Shown one piece after another: positions 1-9,648 of a DNA stretch of 64,000 nucleotides. Both the position numbers and the translations under genes were made by a program. Source of the DNA: an uncultured Ruminococcus sp. (GTDB lineage Bacteria; Bacillota; Clostridia; Oscillospirales; Ruminococcaceae). The notes under the pieces are model-generated. The model was not told the origin of the DNA. It saw only the letters and a list, made by a program, of their open reading frames with translations, and did no database searches. The stretch covers positions 162,123 through 226,122 of the forward strand of contig CAMBLM010000003.1 of assembly GCA_945868475.1 (NCBI GenBank), given 5' to 3'. How positions within the stretch are numbered: the first letter of the stretch is position 1; each line of letters starts with the position of its first letter.

Positions 1-597
1 CTGCTTGGGGATATCGAGCGGCAGGATAGGACTGAACTTCGCAACCTGTGAGAGCGTTGAAACGAACTCTGTCGAAACAAGCTCCACAGATGTGACCTCG
101 CCTTTGAGATATGGTACGACTATATCATCGGCAATGGCAGCTGCGCCGTTTATGCGCAGATCCTGACCGACATTGACATAAGTCTGCACAACATCATAGC
201 CATGCTTGGTGAAATATTCGGCTGATTTTTTGCCGACAGCAAGAACCTTGACCTTGCTGCCCTCGTCCGTAAGCTCCTTTATACGGGCTGCGGCGAGCTT
301 CGTTATATTTGAGTTGAAGCCGCCTGCAAGTCCTCGGTCGCCTGCGATAACGACAAGCATTACCGTGCCTGCGCCGTCCTGCTTACGGGTAAAGGGAGAA
401 AAGAAGTTCTCATTTTCGGATTGGATCTCGCACATTGTTTCATGCAGCGACTTATAGAACGGGCGAGCCTTGTCAGCCTTTTCCTTGGCTTTGCGCAGCT
501 TCGATGAGGAAACCACTTCCATGGCCTTGGTGATCTGCAGGGTGGACTCGACGCTCTTTATACGCCTTTTTATGCTTTTCATATTGCCCGAAGCCAT
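1..597 (-). CDS. atpG: ATP synthase F1 gamma subunit, C-terminus cut by window edge
   Basis: Only the first 199 codons are present, because the gene runs off the left edge. It is the central rotor shaft of F1, linking the catalytic head to the c-ring. The N-terminus reads MASGNMKSIKRRIKSVEST and continues with TKAMEVVSSSKLRKA, the typical gamma N-terminal coiled-coil helix. It follows atpA by 39 bp in the usual order; atpD and atpC are expected beyond the edge but are not seen. Confidence 0.93.
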   Translation of the reverse strand, partial: MASGNMKSIKRRIKSVESTLQITKAMEVVSSSKLRKAKEKADKARPFYKSLHETMCEIQSENENFFSPFTRKQDGAGTVMLVVIAGDRGLAGGFNSNITKLAAARIKELTDEGSKVKVLAVGKKSAEYFTKHGYDVVQTYVNVGQDLRINGAAAIADDIVVPYLKGEVTSVELVSTEFVSTLSQVAKFSPILPLDIPKQ

Positions 598-636
598 ACA
601 AAATCCATCCTTTCTTTACCTATTTCCGTCAGCGGT

Positions 637-2211
<1,575 letters not shown>

Positions 2212-2213
2212 TT

Positions 2214-2756
2214 TTATGCGATCGTACCCTTTATCTGTTTCTGGAGCGTTTCAAGACGGGTCTTTACAGTACCGTCGAGGAGCGTTCCGTTGTAGCTGAC
2301 CTTCATTCCGCCGATAAGGGAGCTGTCGGTCTTTTCTTCAAGAATTATCTTCTTGTTATAGACCTTGGAAAGCTTATCGATAAGCTTGTCCCTCTGCTTG
2401 TCCGAAAGAGGTCTGTCGGAAGTGACCGTGACTTCGGCAATTCCGCTCTTGTCGTACCATTTCTCCTTGTAGCTGTCCGCTATCTCGGGGAGATGATCCG
2501 CACGGCTCTTTTCGGTCAAAACACAAAGGAAGTTGAATATCTGGTCGGAAACTCTGCCCTTGAAGATCTTTTCTGCGGCTTCAAGCCTTTCCGCTACGCT
2601 CAAAGTAGGGGATTTGAGAAGCTTAGATACCTCGGGATTTTCCTTCCATATCTTTTTCAGAGCCATAAGCTCGTCAAAGGTTTCCTCTGCGCAGTTCTGC
2701 TCGGCGGCAAGTTCAAACAAAGCTTCGGAGTACACATTTCCAACCGAACCTGCCAT
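2214..2756 (-). CDS. atpH: ATP synthase F1 delta subunit
   Basis: Peripheral stator subunit (OSCP type) that joins the b stalk to the top of F1. The 180-residue length fits. The N-terminal helical domain (YSEALFELA near residue 10) and the C-terminal segment with SYNGTLLDGTVKTRLETLQKQI are typical; the family ends with a similar short-helix motif. It starts 20 bp after atpF within the operon. Confidence 0.94.
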   Translation of the reverse strand: MAGSVGNVYSEALFELAAEQNCAEETFDELMALKKIWKENPEVSKLLKSPTLSVAERLEAAEKIFKGRVSDQIFNFLCVLTEKSRADHLPEIADSYKEKWYDKSGIAEVTVTSDRPLSDKQRDKLIDKLSKVYNKKIILEEKTDSSLIGGMKVSYNGTLLDGTVKTRLETLQKQIKGTIA

Positions 2757-2776
2757 AAGAACCTGACCTTTCCCGA

Positions 2777-3277
2777 TTATTCTCCGATGCTGTCGATGAA
2801 GCTGTCGATAAGCTCATCGTGAGTCTTGGGGTCGATCTCCTTGGATACGACCTTTTCTGCGATAGAGATCGCAATATCGGAAATATCGTCCTTTATCTGA
2901 TTAACAGCGCGTTTCTTTTCCTTTTCAATGTCAGCGTTAGCCTTGACAGTGATCGAGCGAGCCTCGTCCTGAGCCTCGGAGATGATCTCGTCAGAGCGTT
3001 TCTGAGCCTTTTTGGTGGCATTCTTGATGATCTCAGCCGATTCTTCCTTAGCGCCTGCGAGCTTTTCGGTGTATTCAGCTTCGAGCTCTTCGGCGTTCTT
3101 CAGCTTCTGGTCGGCTTCTTCATAAGTTTTTTCAACTTCCGTTTTTCTCGCTTCAAGAATAGCGTTCACCTTGTCGAAAAGAAAATGCTTTACAACAAGA
3201 AACAGGATCAAAAGGTTAGCCAGAGTGCCTACGATCGTGGTCAGATCAATTGAGAAAAATTCAAAATTAGTTGACAT
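2777..3277 (-). CDS. atpF: ATP synthase Fo b subunit
   Basis: Membrane-anchored stator stalk. One N-terminal membrane segment (about residues 12-30, TTIVGTLANLLILFLVVKHF) is followed by a long charged coiled coil (about 35-150) with heptad-like Glu/Lys/Ala spacing. The 166-residue length is normal. A single b gene is seen, so the stalk is presumably a homodimer. It lies between atpE and atpH. Confidence 0.95.
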   Translation of the reverse strand: MSTNFEFFSIDLTTIVGTLANLLILFLVVKHFLFDKVNAILEARKTEVEKTYEEADQKLKNAEELEAEYTEKLAGAKEESAEIIKNATKKAQKRSDEIISEAQDEARSITVKANADIEKEKKRAVNQIKDDISDIAISIAEKVVSKEIDPKTHDELIDSFIDSIGE

Positions 3278-3313
3278 AGGCTTATTCTGCCTCCCGTTCT
3301 AAATTCTTTTATA

Positions 3314-3625
<312 letters not shown>

Positions 3626-3694
3626 TTATACGGAACACTATTTGTAAATACAGGAGAGAGCGGAGCGATCTTCTGCATTTTTGGGTGTTCGGTA

Positions 3695-4423
3695 TTATTC
3701 GCGTCCCATCTGAATATAGATCATGGTGAGCATGATAAATACATAGGACTGGATCGTACCGGAGAAAAGGTCGAAATAGACCGATAAAACCGCAGGAATA
3801 CCTATCTGGAAGATATTGAAGTAATAGGTTTCCGCATGGATACCGATAAGATTGTATAACGCTCCGCTTGCCGAGCCGAGTGCCGCATAAAGGATGATCG
3901 TGATTATCATACCGCCTGCGACGTTGCCGAAAAGACGAAGTGCCATAGCGACAGGAGTTGCGACCTCGCTGATGATGTTGAGTGGGTTTATCATCGTTTT
4001 GAGGTAAGCGCCTATTCCGTGGGCGTGGATCTTATTATAGGTTATAAGCACAAAGGTAACTGCCGCAAGTGTGCCTGTAACGCTGATGTCGGCTGTGATA
4101 CTTCTGAAACCGAGCATCGAAATAAGCGTTCCCAGCAGGATATAGGAGAACAGCGCGCCGATATAAGGAGCATAGTTCATACAATCCTCGCCCATATTGC
4201 TGCGCACCATCTTATTGCAGAAATTGACTATATATTCCGCAGCGCATTGCTTCTTGCCGGCGGGAACTTTCTGCATATTGTGCGTAAGAATAAGGCAGAC
4301 TGCGAGAACGGCGAGGATAACGAGCCAACCCGTAACGACCGATTCGGATATAGCGAATCTGATGTTGCCCTCAGCGTCAAGCAGCTGTATCATCCGTCTT
4401 GGTCCCTGCACGTCTATATTCAT
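3695..4423 (-). CDS. atpB: ATP synthase Fo a subunit
   Basis: Membrane stator subunit forming the two ion half-channels against the c-ring; 242 residues with five or six hydrophobic helices. The essential arginine lies in the conserved stretch VAMALRLFGNVAGG. The C-terminal part (FQIGIPAVLSVYFDLFSGTIQ) is the usual last helix pair. AAGGAGGGG precedes the start, and the first 4 bp overlap the atpI stop, suggesting translational coupling. Confidence 0.96.
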   Translation of the reverse strand: MNIDVQGPRRMIQLLDAEGNIRFAISESVVTGWLVILAVLAVCLILTHNMQKVPAGKKQCAAEYIVNFCNKMVRSNMGEDCMNYAPYIGALFSYILLGTLISMLGFRSITADISVTGTLAAVTFVLITYNKIHAHGIGAYLKTMINPLNIISEVATPVAMALRLFGNVAGGMIITIILYAALGSASGALYNLIGIHAETYYFNIFQIGIPAVLSVYFDLFSGTIQSYVFIMLTMIYIQMGRE

Positions 4424-4824
4424 AGATCTTTCCCCTCCTTCCGTTTTTTCACCGCCGCATCAAGTGTGTAGCTCCAGCGCGGATACATCATAGGGACAGC
4501 AGCCATAACAACATTCGCATACTGAGTTTTGACGCAAAAAGCGAAAAGACAGCCCATTATCGCGAATCTGACGATATAAGACAGTGCCATGAGCCGCTTT
4601 GCGGCACCGACCTGTCTTTCGACAGCGTGTTCGGAAGAGATCCCGAGTATCACGAAATTGAGCAGCATAACGAACGTTCCGAGCAGCAGCCCCAGAGGCA
4701 TATCGAGCCTGAAGCCGAAGAACGGCAGTGTTATTAAGTATAGAATGCCGTCAAATATAAAAGTGCGCGGCAAAAGAAACGTCAGCTCCTTATTTATCAT
4801 AGAGCTAAAGCACTTTATCCTCAC
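4420..4824 (-). CDS. atpI: ATP synthase subunit I-like membrane protein
   Basis: Small, mostly hydrophobic protein of about 134 residues with four predicted membrane segments, in the first-gene position of the atp operon, where AtpI assists c-ring assembly. Sequence conservation is low in this family, so the call rests on position and topology. I chose GTG at 4824 because GGAGGTG lies just upstream of it; an ATG at 4842 is in frame but would place that ribosome site inside the gene. Confidence 0.8.
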   Translation of the reverse strand: MRIKCFSSMINKELTFLLPRTFIFDGILYLITLPFFGFRLDMPLGLLLGTFVMLLNFVILGISSEHAVERQVGAAKRLMALSYIVRFAIMGCLFAFCVKTQYANVVMAAVPMMYPRWSYTLDAAVKKRKEGKDL

Positions 4825-4856
4825 ACTTTTCACCTCCGGCATAATAAACTTATAAT

Positions 4857-4885
4857 ATTATACCATATTTCACTCAGATTTGCAA
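4857..4885 (-). promoter_or_regulatory. atp operon promoter
   Basis: On the minus strand TTGCAA (4885-4880) is followed after 17 bp by a perfect TATAAT (4862-4857), about 33 bp before the atpI start. No other promoter was seen inside the atp cluster. Confidence 0.7.
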
Positions 4886-5100
4886 CAAGCTTTTAATGTA
4901 TCTGCATAAAAAATATGGTTAAATAATCTTGCGGATTGTAGTGCAAAATGCAACAAAATGGTTTATTCCTCAATTTTATTTCAACAAAAAGAGATACAAA
5001 AATTGTACAACCGTCCAAATCTGTGCTTATTTTGCCCGAATTGCGTCAAAATAGACAAAACACAATTGAATATCTTTGCTGATTTGTTTAAAATTTAATA
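4886..5100. other. AT-rich spacer between atp operon and tRNA genes
   Basis: Very AT-rich divergent spacer. No open frame with a ribosome site, RNA gene or repeat was recognised. Confidence 0.5.
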
Positions 5101-5130
5101 TTGACAAACGGTATTGAAATGCGGTATAAT
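5101..5130 (+). promoter_or_regulatory. tRNA-Pro promoter
   Basis: Perfect TTGACA (5101-5106) and TATAAT (5125-5130) with an 18 bp spacer, ending 14 bp before the tRNA. Confidence 0.85.
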
Positions 5131-5144
5131 AATTAAGCTGAATT

Positions 5145-5221
5145 CGGGGCGTAACTCAGTTTGGTAGAGTGCTTGGTTTGGGACCAAGATGCCGCAGGTT
5201 CGAGTCCTGTCGCCCCGACCA
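5145..5221 (+). tRNA. tRNA-Pro (TGG)
   Basis: 77 nt with encoded CCA. The acceptor arm CGGGGCG pairs with CGCCCCG. The anticodon stem CTTGG/CCAAG encloses loop TTTGGGA with anticodon TGG, and the T arm carries GGTTCGAGTCC. First of a three-tRNA group. Confidence 0.97.
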
Positions 5222-5289
5222 TTCATTTTTGGCAAATTTCGACAGAAAAACAGAGAATGTGAACAATTTGTAAATAATAAAAAATCCTA

Positions 5290-5318
5290 TTGACAAATTG
5301 AACTTCTTGTGTTAGAAT
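5290..5318 (+). promoter_or_regulatory. promoter for tRNA-Thr and tRNA-Tyr
   Basis: TTGACA (5290-5295), 17 bp spacer, TAGAAT (5313-5318). It gives the second and third tRNAs their own start. Confidence 0.75.
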
Positions 5319-5358
5319 GTAATAGTCGCTTGAAACGATAACAAAAAATCAGATTCAA

Positions 5359-5434
5359 GCTGGTGTAGCTCAGTTGGTAGAGCAGCTGATTTGTAATCAG
5401 CAGGTCGGGGGTTCGAGTCCGTCCACCAGCTCCA
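5359..5434 (+). tRNA. tRNA-Thr (TGT)
   Basis: 76 nt with encoded CCA. The acceptor GCTGGTG pairs with CACCAGC. The anticodon stem GCTGA/TCAGC surrounds loop TTTGTAA, anticodon TGT. The T loop is GTTCGAGTC. Confidence 0.97.
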
Positions 5435-5472
5435 TTTTCTAAACAGCTTCAAAACTGTTTAGAAATTTTTTT

Positions 5473-5556
5473 GGAGGAGTTCCCGAGTGGCCAAAGGGGG
5501 CAGACTGTAAATCTGTTGCTTCGGCTTCGGTGGTTCGAATCCACCCTCCTCCACCA
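5473..5556 (+). tRNA. tRNA-Tyr (GTA)
   Basis: 84 nt class II tRNA with a long variable arm (TTGCTTCGGCTTCGG region) and encoded CCA. The acceptor GGAGGAG pairs with CTCCTCC; the anticodon loop is CTGTAAA, anticodon GTA. Confidence 0.97.
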
Positions 5557-5561
5557 CGTTA

Positions 5562-5593
5562 AACCTTGCAGATAAGTCTGCAAGGTTTTTTTA
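5562..5593 (+). terminator. terminator of the tRNA group
   Basis: An 11-bp stem, AACCTTGCAGA/TCTGCAAGGTT, with loop TAAG and a T-run, lies directly after tRNA-Tyr. Confidence 0.9.
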
Positions 5594-5670
5594 TGCTATA
5601 GTATATTTGTGGATAATAAATATATTATATATAGTAGTGTTGAAAATATATAGGCAATAACAACTTTTTG

Positions 5671-5846
5671 ATACTAATTCTTAATCGTTCTATAGACAAA
5701 ATCGACAGATAGAATAAGTTCAGTTAGGTCACTGCGTGGACCTTGGAAGGCGACCGCAGGCAGGCTGTTGCCTGACAAGGGAGCTTGACGCAGAATGAAC
5801 TTATTATAGCCGAGAGTTTGTCTATAGGTTGATTAAGAATTAGTAT
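5671..5846. repeat. 176-bp inverted-repeat element upstream of typA
   Basis: Thirty-base terminal inverted repeats (5671-5700 and 5817-5846, 27 of 30 matching) begin ATACTAATTCTTAATC. Inside are further nested pairs: ATAAGTTCA/TGAACTTAT, CTGCGT/ACGCAG and the hairpin CAGGCA-GGCTGT-TGCCTG. The right end resembles those at 9215, 14273 and 38796, so it belongs to the same family, but it has a longer, structured core. It may be a miniature transposable element or a structured leader RNA for typA. No transposase is present. Confidence 0.75.
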
Positions 5847-5909
5847 ATGGAAATCAAAGGAAGTAATTCTGTCGGAGTGAATGACCGACATAACAAGGAA
5901 GGAATTTTT

Positions 5910-7733
5910 ATGGTAAGAGAAGATTTAAGAAACGTTGCTATCATTGCTCACGTTGACCACGGCAAAACTACCCTCGTTGACGAAATGTTAAAGCAGGGCG
6001 GCGCTTTCCGTGAAAATCAGGAAGTCGCTGACCGTGTAATGGACTCCAACGATATCGAGCGTGAGCGCGGAATCACTATCCTTGCAAAAAACACAGCGGT
6101 AAACTATAACGGCATCAAGATCAATATCATTGACACCCCGGGTCATGCTGATTTCGGCGGCGAAGTTGAGCGTGTTCTTAAAATGGTTGACGGCGTTGTC
6201 CTCCTCGTTGACGCAGCAGAGGGCTGTATGCCGCAGACCCGTTTCGTTCTCCAGAAGGCTCTTGAAATGGGTCACAAGATCATCGTTGTCGTTAACAAGA
6301 TCGACCGTCCCGATGCCCGTCTTGACGAGATCGGCGATGAGATACTTGAACTTCTCCTTGACCTTGACGCAAGCGAAGAACAGCTCGAAAGCCCTGTACT
6401 CTTCTGCTCAGGTCGTGCAGGCACAGCTTCACTCAGCCAGTATGAAGCAGGCACAGACCTCGTTCCGCTCTTTGAAACTATCGTAAACTATATTCCCGCT
6501 CCCGAGGGCGACCCCGACGGCCCAATGCAGATGCTCATCTCCTCTATCGACTATAACGATTATGTCGGCAGAACAGGTATCGGCAGAATTGAAAGAGGTA
6601 CTATCCGCGTAAACGAAACCGTTACAGTCGGTGACTACCACGAAAACCGCAAGCCTTACAACAGCAAGATCGTTACTATATATCAGATACAGGGACTTAA
6701 CCGTGTTCCCGTTCAGGAAGCTACCGTAGGCGATATCGTTTGGATATCCGGTATCGAAGACATCACTATCGGCGATACTCTCTGCGACAGCTCCAAGTTT
6801 GAACCGCTTCCTTTCGTAAAAATTTCCGAACCTACCGTTGAAATGACATTCTCCGTAAACGACAGCCCGTTCGCAGGCCGTGAGGGCAAGTTCGTTACTT
6901 CAAGACAGCTCCGTGAGCGTCTTTTCAAGGAAACTCTCCGCGATGTTTCCCTCCGTGTTACCGAAACCGAGAACACAGACTCGTTCCGTGTTGCGGGACG
7001 TGGTGAAATGCATCTTTCTATCCTTATCGAAAATATGCGCCGTGAGGGTTATGAGCTTTCCGTTTCCACACCTAAGGTCCTTATGAAAGAGATCGACGGC
7101 GTTATGTGCGAACCTATCGAGCGTCTTGTTATCGACGTTCCCGAGGACGGCGTAGGCGCAGTAATGGAAAAGCTCGGCAGCAGAAAGGCAGAGCTTCAGA
7201 CCATGCATCCATCGGGCAGCAGAATGAGGATCGAATTCCTTATCCCTGCAAGAGGTCTTTTCGGCTATAAGTCCGAATTCCTCACCGATACAAAGGGCGA
7301 AGGCGTTATGAACAGCGTTTTCGACAGCTATCAGCCATACAAGGGCGATATCCCGAGAAGAAACACAGGTTCACTTGTTTGCTTTGAAACGGGCGAATCT
7401 ATCACTTACGGTCTTTATAATGCTCAGGAAAGAGGTACACTCTTCATCGGCGCAGGTGTTCCTGTATACGAAGGTATGATCGTTGGTCAGTCGCCAAAGG
7501 CAGAAGACCTCGTTATCAATGTCTGCAAGAAGAAGCACCTCACCAACACCCGTGCGAGCGGCTCGGACGATGCTCTCCGTCTTATTCCGCCGAAGATACT
7601 CTCCCTCGAGGACAGCCTTGAATTCATTGCTGATGATGAACTTCTTGAGGTTACACCTAAGAATATCCGTATCAGAAAGAGAATTCTCGACAACTCTCTC
7701 CGTGCAAAGACAAGAGCAAAGCTCGGACAGTAA
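5910..7733 (+). CDS. typA: ribosome-associated translational GTPase TypA/BipA
   Basis: Translation-factor-like GTPase that binds the ribosome and acts in stress and cold adaptation and ribosome assembly; 607 residues as expected. G1 is AHVDHGKTT (13-21), G3 is [12 protein letters not shown] and G4 is [12 protein letters not shown]-like domains II, III and V follow ([17 protein letters not shown]), with the family C-terminal domain ending [10 protein letters not shown]. The ATG at 5910 has AAGGAAGGA upstream; an earlier in-frame ATG at 5847 lies at the end of the repeat element and lacks family similarity. Confidence 0.97.
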   Translation: MVREDLRNVAIIAHVDHGKTTLVDEMLKQGGAFRENQEVADRVMDSNDIERERGITILAKNTAVNYNGIKINIIDTPGHADFGGEVERVLKMVDGVVLLVDAAEGCMPQTRFVLQKALEMGHKIIVVVNKIDRPDARLDEIGDEILELLLDLDASEEQLESPVLFCSGRAGTASLSQYEAGTDLVPLFETIVNYIPAPEGDPDGPMQMLISSIDYNDYVGRTGIGRIERGTIRVNETVTVGDYHENRKPYNSKIVTIYQIQGLNRVPVQEATVGDIVWISGIEDITIGDTLCDSSKFEPLPFVKISEPTVEMTFSVNDSPFAGREGKFVTSRQLRERLFKETLRDVSLRVTETENTDSFRVAGRGEMHLSILIENMRREGYELSVSTPKVLMKEIDGVMCEPIERLVIDVPEDGVGAVMEKLGSRKAELQTMHPSGSRMRIEFLIPARGLFGYKSEFLTDTKGEGVMNSVFDSYQPYKGDIPRRNTGSLVCFETGESITYGLYNAQERGTLFIGAGVPVYEGMIVGQSPKAEDLVINVCKKKHLTNTRASGSDDALRLIPPKILSLEDSLEFIADDELLEVTPKNIRIRKRILDNSLRAKTRAKLGQ

Positions 7734-7736
7734 GAA

Positions 7737-8045
7737 TAATTCGGAATTAGGAATTCGGAATGCGGAATTAATTTAATGCGTAATTCGTAATGCGTAATTG
7801 GTTTTGCTCCGTGAATTTGGTCTTTCTAACGTTTGGAACGTTTTTTCCTCTCGTTTATGAATATGTTTTCCGTAGGGGCGGATTCTATATCCGCCCGTTA
7901 GCGCAATACAATGTATGTTGACCGACAGATATTGTAGGGGACGGGTTTCCCGTCCCGTTTTACGCAATTTATATATGTGGAATGTGAAATTCGGTTGTTT
8001 TGGCGATTTATAATAATTCCGAATTCCGAATTCATGATTCCGCAT
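7737..8045. repeat. composite repeat with AATTCGGAAT ends
   Basis: Repeats of AATTCGGAATTAGGAATT type at 7737-7775 face their inverted counterpart, AATTCCGAATTCC (8015-8037). TAATGCGTAATT units (from about 7774) and two palindromes lie between. The ends resemble those of the element at 55387-55862, which carries a gene; this one has none. It fills the typA-GNAT gap. Confidence 0.65.
7872..7968. repeat. two copies of a short palindromic repeat
   Basis: Unit 1 (7872-7907) is GTAGGGGCGGAT...ATCCGCCCGTTA and unit 2 (7934-7968) is GTAGGGGACGGG...CCCGTCCCGTT. Each folds into a hairpin and each is followed by a GCGCAAT or ACGCAAT tail. They resemble dispersed REP-like palindromes of Clostridia. A related GGGCGGA/TCCGCCC hairpin occurs at 31748. 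Confidence 0.7.
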
Positions 8046-8052
8046 AAAAAAA

Positions 8053-8076
8053 GCCGCCGTTCGAGCGGCAATTTTT
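8053..8076 (+). terminator. short hairpin with T-run before the GNAT gene
   Basis: GCCGC/GCGGC stem with a 7-nt loop followed by AATTTTT. It is flanked by an A-run on the left, so it could act in both directions. Confidence 0.6.
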
Positions 8077-8095
8077 ATCAAGGGGAGGTGATGTT

Positions 8096-8854
8096 TTGTA
8101 CCGCAGCGAGTTCACAGATGCGGCAGCAGAGCAGCTTGCTGCCGATTATGGCTGCTATAAGCAGGATTTTTTTGCCGAAGAAAACATAGTCGTGCCGAAC
8201 AGACCGAAAACGGGCAGCAGAACTATCTTCGACGAAACGCCGTTTTTCCGTATGGCAACAATGGGCAGGAACGCTGTTATCTCCGCAGATGAGAGGCTGA
8301 TACCGTTCTTCGGGCAGCTCTGCGAAAAATATTCAGGTGCGGAAATGTTCAGCGGCAAGGTATGTTATATCATAAACTGCAAGCTTGCCGAGTACAACAA
8401 GTCGATCGGTGACACAAACATCTATTATCTGCCCGATATACCATATAAATACCACAGAAAAAGCGGTGTGAATCTTAAAGTTTTCGAGGAAAACGAGATA
8501 AAAACGCAGCTCTATCCGCACAAAGAGTTCACCAATGCGCTTATGTATAAGGATAAGGGCAGGAGAACAGATAAAGTCGCTGTCTGCGCGCTTAACGGGA
8601 ATAATATCATCGCAATGGCAGGCGCAAGCAGTGACAGCGAACGCTTCTGGCAGATAGGCATTGATGTAAAGAAGGAATTTCGCGGACTTGGCATCGGTTC
8701 TGAGTGCGTTAAGGCACTTACATACGAAATAATGGCGCACGGAGCTATACCTTATTACGGAACATGGAGCGGCAACATCGCTTCACAGAATGTAGCGCGC
8801 GCGACCGCTTACCGTCCTGCGTGGACGGAGATGTTTGCGCAAAATATTGATTAA
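8096..8854 (+). CDS. GNAT-family N-acetyltransferase
   Basis: 252 residues. The C-terminal half shows the GNAT fold: IIAMAGASSDSERFWQIGIDV as the beta4 region, then EFRGLGIGSECVKALT, the acetyl-CoA pyrophosphate loop (R/Q-x-x-G-x-G/A type). The N-terminal 120 residues do not match anything I recognise. The substrate is unknown. Translation starts at TTG with AGGGGAGGTG 6 bp upstream. It stands alone between terminators. Confidence 0.8.
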   Translation: MYRSEFTDAAAEQLAADYGCYKQDFFAEENIVVPNRPKTGSRTIFDETPFFRMATMGRNAVISADERLIPFFGQLCEKYSGAEMFSGKVCYIINCKLAEYNKSIGDTNIYYLPDIPYKYHRKSGVNLKVFEENEIKTQLYPHKEFTNALMYKDKGRRTDKVAVCALNGNNIIAMAGASSDSERFWQIGIDVKKEFRGLGIGSECVKALTYEIMAHGAIPYYGTWSGNIASQNVARATAYRPAWTEMFAQNID

Positions 8855-8864
8855 TACAAGATCG

Positions 8865-8920
8865 ATCGGGATTTTTATGCGGCAAAGGCGCATTGCATGA
8901 AAAATCCCGATTTTTATTTT
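8865..8920 (+). terminator. terminator of the GNAT gene
   Basis: Long stem: ATCGGGATTTTTATGC (8865-8880) with GCATGAAAAATCCCGAT (8895-8911), then a T-rich tail. Confidence 0.85.
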
Positions 8921-9084
8921 CTGCGGCTTTTCATATCACAATTACCTTCACGGTATTTCAACGGGTAAATAGTGAACTTTTGATGTGAGTGCATTTCAAA
9001 TCATCTCATTTTCCTGTCCCTGGAATGATTTTTAAGAAGAATGATTCACTCGTTGAAATAACGTGTAATTATCTTGCAATGCTA

Positions 9085-9113
9085 TTGAAAAAAACCGAAA
9101 AATGTTGTATAAT
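9085..9113 (+). promoter_or_regulatory. promoter for zapA and the U32 gene
   Basis: TTGAAA (9085-9090), 17 bp, TATAAT (9108-9113). The leader of about 145 nt contains the short repeat at 9177 and a GTGGG/CCCAC hairpin (9235-9249) next to the zapA ribosome site. Confidence 0.65.
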
Positions 9114-9176
9114 AATATTATATTGGCAAAATGTCCTGTCAGGCGTTTTGACGGACACGAATTTATTTCTGCTGTT

Positions 9177-9215
9177 ATACTGATTTTTGTCTACACTTTG
9201 ATCAAAAATTAGTAT
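9177..9215. repeat. 39-bp collapsed copy of the ATACTAAT inverted repeat
   Basis: ATACTGATTTTTG (9177-9189) and CAAAAATTAGTAT (9203-9215) are inverted partners separated by 13 bp. The right half, TTTGTCTACACTTTGATC, is nearly the same as the right arm of the element at 14061, so it looks like an internal-deletion copy. Confidence 0.65.
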
Positions 9216-9264
9216 TAATATCCGGGCGGCATTGTGGGCGTTTCCCACAGAAAGGAACAACACT

Positions 9265-9648
9265 ATGAATAAAGTCAGAGTTACGATTTGCGGAAAGGAA
9301 TATGCGCTCAAGACCGAGGAGAGCGCAAGCTATTTCTATGCACTTGCGAAAAAGGTAGAAAAGGAAATTGACGGAATGGTCGCACAGTCGGACAGCATCA
9401 GCGTTCAGTCTGCGGCTGTATTGGCGGCTCTTTCCGCTTTTGACGAGGCACAGAAAGCCAACGAGAGCATCGACAATATCCGCACACAGATAAAGGAATA
9501 CGTTGACGAAGCCTGCGCGGCAAGAGCCGAAAAGGAAGAAGCTTTGAAGCAGGTCGAGGAGCTTAAACTAAAGATAAAAGATCTTGAAAGCCAGCTCGAA
9601 ATTTCCCAGATGAAAGAAACCATCGACAAATCGGTGAACAAGAAGTAA
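9265..9648 (+). CDS. zapA: ZapA-like cell division protein
   Basis: 127 residues, similar to ZapA, which cross-bridges FtsZ filaments at the division ring. The N-terminus MNKVRVTICGKEYALKT is the beta-hairpin head that is typical of the family, followed by SASYFYALAKKVEKEI. A C-terminal coiled coil covers about 70-125. AGAAAGGAAC precedes the ATG at 9265. Its stop overlaps the next start (TAATG), so the two are translationally coupled, an arrangement often seen with U32 genes in Clostridia. Confidence 0.85.
   Translation: MNKVRVTICGKEYALKTEESASYFYALAKKVEKEIDGMVAQSDSISVQSAAVLAALSAFDEAQKANESIDNIRTQIKEYVDEACAARAEKEEALKQVEELKLKIKDLESQLEISQMKETIDKSVNKK

Noticed and set aside
5783..5797. Possible 23S rRNA fragment in the typA leader element (ACAAGGGAGCTTGAC)
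   Set aside because: From memory this 15-base run resembles domain V of Bacillus 23S rRNA, but the match is too short to mean anything and the flanks do not agree.
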